This document shows positions 58,469 through 64,000 of a stretch of 64,000 nucleotides of DNA, in pieces. Numbering within the stretch: the first letter of the stretch is position 1; each line of letters starts with the position of its first letter. The stretch is from Primulina eburnea. Its lineage: Eukaryota; Streptophyta; Magnoliopsida; Lamiales; Gesneriaceae. Below the pieces are notes generated by a model, which had not been told where the DNA came from, ran no database searches, and saw only the letters and a list, made by a program, of their open reading frames with translations. The stretch is from assembly GCF_022965805.1 (NCBI RefSeq), contig NC_133104.1, positions 26,966,069 to 27,030,068 on the forward strand, in the 5' to 3' direction. The translations under genes were made by a program, and so were the position numbers.

Positions 58469-60513
58469 TGTAATGCCCGGTTACTCGTACAAATGATAAT
58501 AATGCGTTTATGTTGTTTATTATGTAGTTATTTAGCTCATTAGATTTCACGTGATGATTGAGGTATCAATATTGAGATTGAACATGACTTTTATATTGTT
58601 CATGGTGTATTCAGAATGAATATATGCCTAAATAGTTAGAGTAAGATGTGTAGGTGATGATAGTGTAATGGAAGTTGTGGGAAATGAGATGTAAATATGG
58701 TAGTTCGTACGGGTTTTAGCATAATGATGTGAATATTGATCCAAATTGTGTGAGGCCTTAACCGTTAGAAAGCTAAGATATAATGCTACAACTTTCACGT
58801 TTTGGGTTTTGTCCAAATCATTGGGGAAGACAAGCCAAAAGCGTCCCGAAGTGACTTGTGTGTATCGTCACTCCTACAGTGACACATGTTGGGAGAATGG
58901 GCATAACTTTTTACTCAGACCTCCAAATGACATGAAAGCAGTGGGAGATTCAATCCAAGACATAGGGCTACAACTTCCTAGTTTACCACTTTTCCAGATT
59001 ATGAACGGAAGAGACGTTTCTGGAGCGATCTTTGACGAAGTAGTGCGCAGAGGCAGAACAGGTGGCGCTCGAGCGGTAAGATTTTACCGCCCGAGCGCCG
59101 GTGCGTTACCATTCCACCAATTTTACAGAACATGTGGCGCTCGAGCGGTAGAAAATGACCGTCCGAGCGCCAGTGCACGAAAATTTTACCTTTCGGACAG
59201 AACATTCCGCGCTCGAGCGGTAGAAAACTACCGCCCGAGCGCCGCCTTATATATATATGGATAAGTTTCGACTTTCTAAGCCATTTTATCAGCTCTACAC
59301 TTTTAAACCAGCAAGAAACTCGAGAGAAACCTACAGAAATCTTCCTCCAAAGCTTCTTTCTTCATTCCTTTCAAAGTTTTGAAGCTAGAACTTAGTTCTC
59401 CATCACAAGAACTTCATAAGGGTGTAAGTTTTCTTCTCTTTTAGTTATGGTACATGTAGGTGACAATAAAGGAATGATTTTCATCTAGTTTATGCAATAG
59501 TGACTGAATTATTGGTATATTTGACAGTATAGGAGCGAGAAACATCGTCTCAAACAAGTATTCGTACGATTGGACTGTAAGTTGGCATGTTCTTGAAGTA
59601 ATACATGAGTAATATTATGATTTCAAATACTTCCCATTGATTATTGCTATATGTACATTGTTAGTATCTTATTGATGAAAACATAGCACCATATTCCATT
59701 GTTATGTATTAAATATGTAAGAAACTCATGACTATTGATGATGGGTGCTATGTTATGAACATGAACATGAACATTAGAAGGATAATGACTGATTTTACAT
59801 GATATAGAGCTTGTTGACATCATGGGTGGTTTTAAGTCCACCAAAGCTATTGGCCAATATATGTTCATGGGGCGTGGGGTTGCCAAAGGTTGCTCCCTGA
59901 CGTCCAACACAGTAGTAGCTATATAATAAAGCAAGCACAGCAGTACAGGTCAACTAATGAGGCTCAAGTACAAAAATGAACATTGAATATATGCTACGGT
60001 ATGACATGTTTTTAAGATTCATTGTTGTCACAACTTGATATGTATGTTCCTTCGATGCATATTGATACGTATAAGTGCCAACTTATTGAGTTTTATAAAC
60101 TCACGTAGCTCATGTGTTACAGGATCAGGTAGTGAAGAGACATAGGATGCCGGTTCGCCAATGGATGCTTGTGACATACCCTACCTCGACAAGAACCGGG
60201 ACTTATTATTGTATAGCTTCCGCATATGTAATGTAGTAAATTTTATATGAGGGTTTGAAACAAGTTCCATGTTATGTATGATGATACAAAGTATGTTGGT
60301 ATATGAGAATATGTTTATAAATGTGTATGAATAGTATTGCTTGAGTTTTGGTGTATACAAAATATAGGGACATCATGCCAAAATTTTTATAAACCATCAA
60401 AGTGATGCCTCTTGTTTGATTTACTTCATACTATAGTTATATCATTCAAACCTTATTTTGATTACAAGTATAAGTATCATTAATCATGTCAAGTATAGAG
60501 TAAGGGTGTGACA
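58469..60513 (+). repeat. Solo LTR with ACAGT target duplication inside the gag-only element
   Basis: TGTAATGCCCGGTTACTC ... AAGGGTGTGACA, 2,045 bases. ACAGT at 58464-58468 and 60514-60518 proves a single insertion. It contains a three-unit hairpin array (59064-59243) followed at once by a TATATATATATGG tract (59248-59260) and the leader string GGGTGTAAGTTTTC (59413-59426), matching the layout of the other LTRs though the sequence differs. Confidence 0.93.
59064..59243. repeat. GCTCGAGCGGTA...TACCGCCCGAGCGC hairpin array
   Basis: Three units at ~72-base period, each introduced by CAGAACA. Arms GCGCTCGAGCGGTA and TACCGCCCGAGCGC pair with 5-10 base loops. In the middle unit the right arm has one change (GACCGTCCGAGCGCC). 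The last unit ends about 5 bases before the TATA tract. Confidence 0.9.
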
Positions 60514-60518
60514 ACAGT

Positions 60519-62921
60519 AAGATGTGACTGAAATGGAGTTAGATTTTAACGTACTTGTGTTTTCTGATTTGCTTGCATTATTGATATTAATCTGCTAAAC
60601 AAGTACAGAACTATTATAGATTCTTTTTAGGAGAGTAGAAGATTCAGACTAGATATGGTTGATGACTAGAGATTTCACAGTAAGGATTCTAGATTTAGAA
60701 TTCTTTTGATATCTGTGTGGTATATGATTCGATTGATACAGAAAGGAACAGATAGTATCCTTATGTATTCAGTAGATTTACTGAAATCGAGCATAGCATT
60801 GGCAGATTTGTCAATGATGTATGAGTTGGCTGATGTTTGCCTAAATAAGATTTTAGATTTGCTTTTTATCAGACAGATAGATTTCAGAGTTGAATTCAGA
60901 TCAGATACTGATTTTGTTTTAGAAGTCAGTACATAATGATATTGAGTGTACAGAATGAATTGAAAGATCAGTAGAAGAATATCGACCAGGAGTTACATCT
61001 GATTTAGTGTTCCTCTTTGGCATGTGTCCGTATCTTCAGAGATATTCTGATGATTCCATGCTTGTTATATCTATGAGATTTTGATATATTTGCAGCACCT
61101 GATTGATTGAATCGAATATCTGGAGATGGTAGTGAATATTCTGAGAATTAGAATTATTGTATACAGAAATTATTCAGATAAGAATTCCGCTTGAAACAGA
61201 TTGTATTCAGAGTGTGCGATATCTGAAGTTAGTATACAGATTGATTTGGATACAGTTGAGATTACGATCAGTGACCGAGAAATACCGATATCAGAAATAT
61301 CAGAAATTTCAGAAATGTCAGAATTGTCAGAGATGTATTTTGTCTGATTTGGCAGATTATTTTATTCAACTGTTGCTTTATATCTGCTGAATATTGTTAT
61401 TGTTCTAAATCAGTATTTGAGACATCTTATATTGTTTTGGGAAGCATATTTTATTTGCAGATGAGATATAACAGTTGATCAGAATGACATGAAGATATTT
61501 ACCAGAAATCCTTGTTTTATGAGTTCACTGAACTCACTAGATCTGTATAGAATATTGATACTTCGTTTCGGATTTGATATTACTGTTGTTTTGAATCCGT
61601 ATATGCTACAGATTATTGTGAATAACGGAGAGTATATACAGCTCCAACCGAATCAGAGTTGAATTCGAGAGTTACAGTAATTCAGGAATGTAATCAGAAT
61701 GTTCAGGACTAGATTTCAGTAATCAGAGTCGAGTAACAGATATGTGATTGTGTATTTTATATGAGACTGATTATCTTGTGGTATCAGAATGTTTCAGTAT
61801 TGTATAACAGAATTGATATTGATAGTTAGAGCCGAATACCAGGTAGGTATATTTTCTTTAATTATGTTATCAACTGATTTGTTGATACCGAATAGTTCAA
61901 GTCTGAAATCACAGATAGGGTCAGAAATGCACCGTCGTGGATTCAGTTTCGGTTTGATGATTGAGGATATATCATACGCGAACAGATAATGTTGATATAG
62001 ATAGATTAGATCAGTTATGACAGAATTTGTACTGAAAGGTTGGCAGAAATTTGTACTGATATGTCTAAATCGCTAACAGAAAAGACAGAAAGATAGAAAT
62101 CAGAAGATTTATTACAGAATTGTATAGTTCTAAATAGAAATGGGAGTACATTTCTATAGCTTTCGTAATGAAATTACCACCATTTTCTATAGATCGTGAA
62201 ATATTATGAGTGTGGTTGATAGATTATTCAATCTATACTCTATTAGTTTGTACAAGATGACGTACAAACATGACCAAATGACACAGATCAGTGTCAGAGA
62301 CGTGGTCAGAAAGATCAGAATGCCACAATAGATTATACCAGATTGTGAATTGATTGATTTGGTACGTGTGACAGAGTATATTACGAGCTCTCTCTTAGAT
62401 AGTTTTACAGATTGACAGACCGTCAAAATGTATTATCCAGATATTAGAATATTTTGGGTACAACTTTAGTGCTGGATGTTAGCACTAGTTGTTATGACTT
62501 ATTGTCATTGTATGAATTACTGTATGACAATAGCTATTAAGATAGTTCAGAAATGACAGATTTGATAAACCAACATCGGATGATGATGCTTGGTATTGAG
62601 AGTGGAAGATTGAGTATATCCTTGCTTGGGATAAACAGATTTGATAACAGCTGATAGTACTGATATGGGATGAGCTGTAGATTGGTTTATACGGATGCTG
62701 TATAACCAACATGGCAAGATTGATTCTGTCAGAGTTAATTTAAGAAATATTTTGATAGTATACTTCAAGAAGACTTAGTTCAGATTTGGAATCAGAAGTT
62801 GATATAAGAAAGAGATTTCACCATGGATTCAGTGAGATGAGGGTTTGATTTAAACTCTGTTATATATTTCTTCTGATATATCTGAATTGATTGTTTGTGA
62901 GTTCGGGGACGAACTCAGATC
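60519..62921 (+). pseudogene. Heavily decayed gypsy pol of the gag-only element
   Basis: Scattered matches in the right order to the minus-strand pol at 3648-6240 and the integrase at 12097: protease-RT linker (60706-60936: MYSVDLLKSSIALADL), RT traces near 61000-61080, integrase traces near 62255-62340 (TYKHDQMTQISVRD) and 62465-62540. It has dozens of stops and is shorter than a full pol (2.4 kb). No catalytic box of RT is intact. Confidence 0.75.
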
Positions 62922-62936
62922 TAAGAGGGGGAGAAA
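62922..62936 (+). promoter_or_regulatory. Polypurine tract
   Basis: AAGAGGGGGAGAAA directly before the 3' LTR start (TGTAAGGCCC). Confidence 0.85.
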
Positions 62937-64000
62937 TGTAAGGCCCAAGAATTACAGAATCGATAACCAAGATTATTAATCGTCATTAACGTGAGACTCG
63001 GAAGATATGAGAATGCATGACATGCGATGAGGGAAGAAAAGACATGAGAAAATAGGGTTTGCAAGACCGCATCCGCGCCCAGAACAGGAGTGCACCCGCG
63101 GTCATGCAATTGTGGATTTTTGTAAGAAAGGCCGAAGCCACACCGCACCCGCGGTGCGACCAAGATCGCACCCGCGGTTGAGTGGCAGAAAGTTGGGAAT
63201 TTTTGGAAATGGAAAGACCGCACCCGCGGTGCTCGCCAGAGCGCACCCGCGATGCCAACACCGCACCCGCGGTCTAAATCGAAGCGCACCCGCGGTCAAG
63301 CTTCGGGAAATTTTGGATGAGGATTAGTAGGCATAGCGCACCCACGGTCATGTAATGAGCGCACCCGCGGTGCAACGTGCAGAACAAAGAATCAGCCACT
63401 TGGTTGACATGCAATTGAACTATATATATATATGGTCATTCTTCTTCAGAATCAGAACAAAAAGAGCCGAGAGTTCCTCCAGAATCCCTTCAACTTTCGT
63501 TTACTTTGATTTGTTATTCCGTACGAACCGTTTATCAGAATTTAAATTCGATTTCGGTTTTGAGCTCCTCTTCGCAAGAGCTACACAAGGACGTAAGTTT
63601 CATTACGTTTTGCAGTGTTTTGAAATTATGATGTTGTCAGAATTGAATATGATTCAGATATGATGTTTCTGCTTCCGTAGATATTATAGAATTGAAGTCA
63701 GATTAAAGAACAGACTGTTTCTGTAATTGTTATAATTTTCGAAAGATATTGACTGAGATTTTGATATCAGAATCGTATATTATTGATTTTGAATATACCG
63801 ATATTGAGATTATGAGTTCTGGTATTATATCTGGGATGTTCAGATTGACGGGGTTATTCAGATTGTATTGTTATGCCGTCGAAACATCAGTATTGATTTA
63901 GATTGATCAGATATGATATTGATTGAGATTCATGGTTATATTGTTCCGATATTGATCAGATTATATACTGAGTTGAGTATTGATCAGAATAGATTGTGAA
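62937..64000 (+). repeat. 3' LTR of the gag-only element, cut by window edge
   Basis: First 1,064 bases of the LTR. Aligned by eye with 54908 onward I count only a handful of substitutions (about seven between 63370 and 64000). The CACCCGCGG array (63064-63372) has 75 more bases than the 5' LTR. The downstream target duplication lies outside the window. Confidence 0.92.

Noticed and set aside
62921..63289. 122-codon minus-strand ORF at the 3' LTR
   Set aside because: Antisense to the LTR, repeated at 54957-55184, composed of translated CACCCGCGG motifs.
63064..63372. CRISPR-like look (short repeats with spacers of similar size)
   Set aside because: Repeats are 12-16 bases, vary in orientation and spacing, spacers are not unique between LTR copies, and the setting is a plant LTR.
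1..64000. tRNA, rRNA or organelle-derived segments
   Set aside because: Only tRNA-complementary primer sites were found; no cloverleaf-like gene or rRNA core sequence was noticed by eye. A tRNAscan or organelle BLAST would settle it.

Overview
The window is nuclear DNA of a flowering plant, most likely an asterid eudicot. Lamiales is a guess from the style of the LTR families and is not proven. The evidence is one spliced plant gene with GT-AG introns surrounded by nested LTR retrotransposons (Ty3/gypsy chromoviruses, Ty1/copia, small non-autonomous elements), plus relics of an endogenous plant pararetrovirus. I see no rRNA, tRNA, CRISPR or bacterial-type operon.

The only host gene I can support lies on the minus strand from 54172 down to 21991. 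It is a SHOOT GRAVITROPISM 2 (SGR2)-type DDHD-domain phospholipase. I placed 21 exons by consensus splice sites and reading frame. They join to an uninterrupted 930-codon frame, the family's usual length. Three introns are swollen by mobile DNA: intron 6 (44485-51280), intron 7 (40079-44433) and intron 19 (22384-35503).

Layout. 1-3646: end of a Ty3-type element with a plant transposon-protein ORF and its 3' LTR. 3648-10661: minus-strand Tekay-like gypsy body (gag and protease-RT-RNaseH), split by a 3.35-kb solo LTR with a CGGGA target-site duplication. 10667-12096: its LTR. 12097-13566: integrase of a second, plus-strand copy. 13650-14223: TRIM-like piece and a near-perfect 116-bp inverted repeat. 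14224-15789: gypsy LTR. 15790-18029: SIRE/Maximus-like remnant. 18031-21549: LTR within LTR. 21991-54172: SGR2 with its intron passengers. These are a caulimovirid relic (about 22.85-27.27 and 33.07-34.4 kb), a 5-kb copia element, an hAT-like remnant, a Reina-like gypsy relic, a solo LTR, a non-autonomous LTR element carrying a captured PDS5 fragment, and a TRIM. 54908 to the right edge: a non-autonomous gypsy element with near-identical LTRs, an open gag and decayed pol, itself hit by a solo LTR with an ACAGT duplication.

The most unusual pattern is that unrelated-looking LTR families here each carry a cluster of short G+C-rich self-complementary motifs. In the families where I can see a TATA box, the cluster lies just upstream of it. 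Each family has its own motif sequence, but position and architecture recur. Other points of interest are the captured PDS5 fragment, the long hairpin bounded by TG...CA beside a primer-binding-like site, a conserved mini-exon-like segment inside the LTRs, and a gag-only element that looks recently mobilised.
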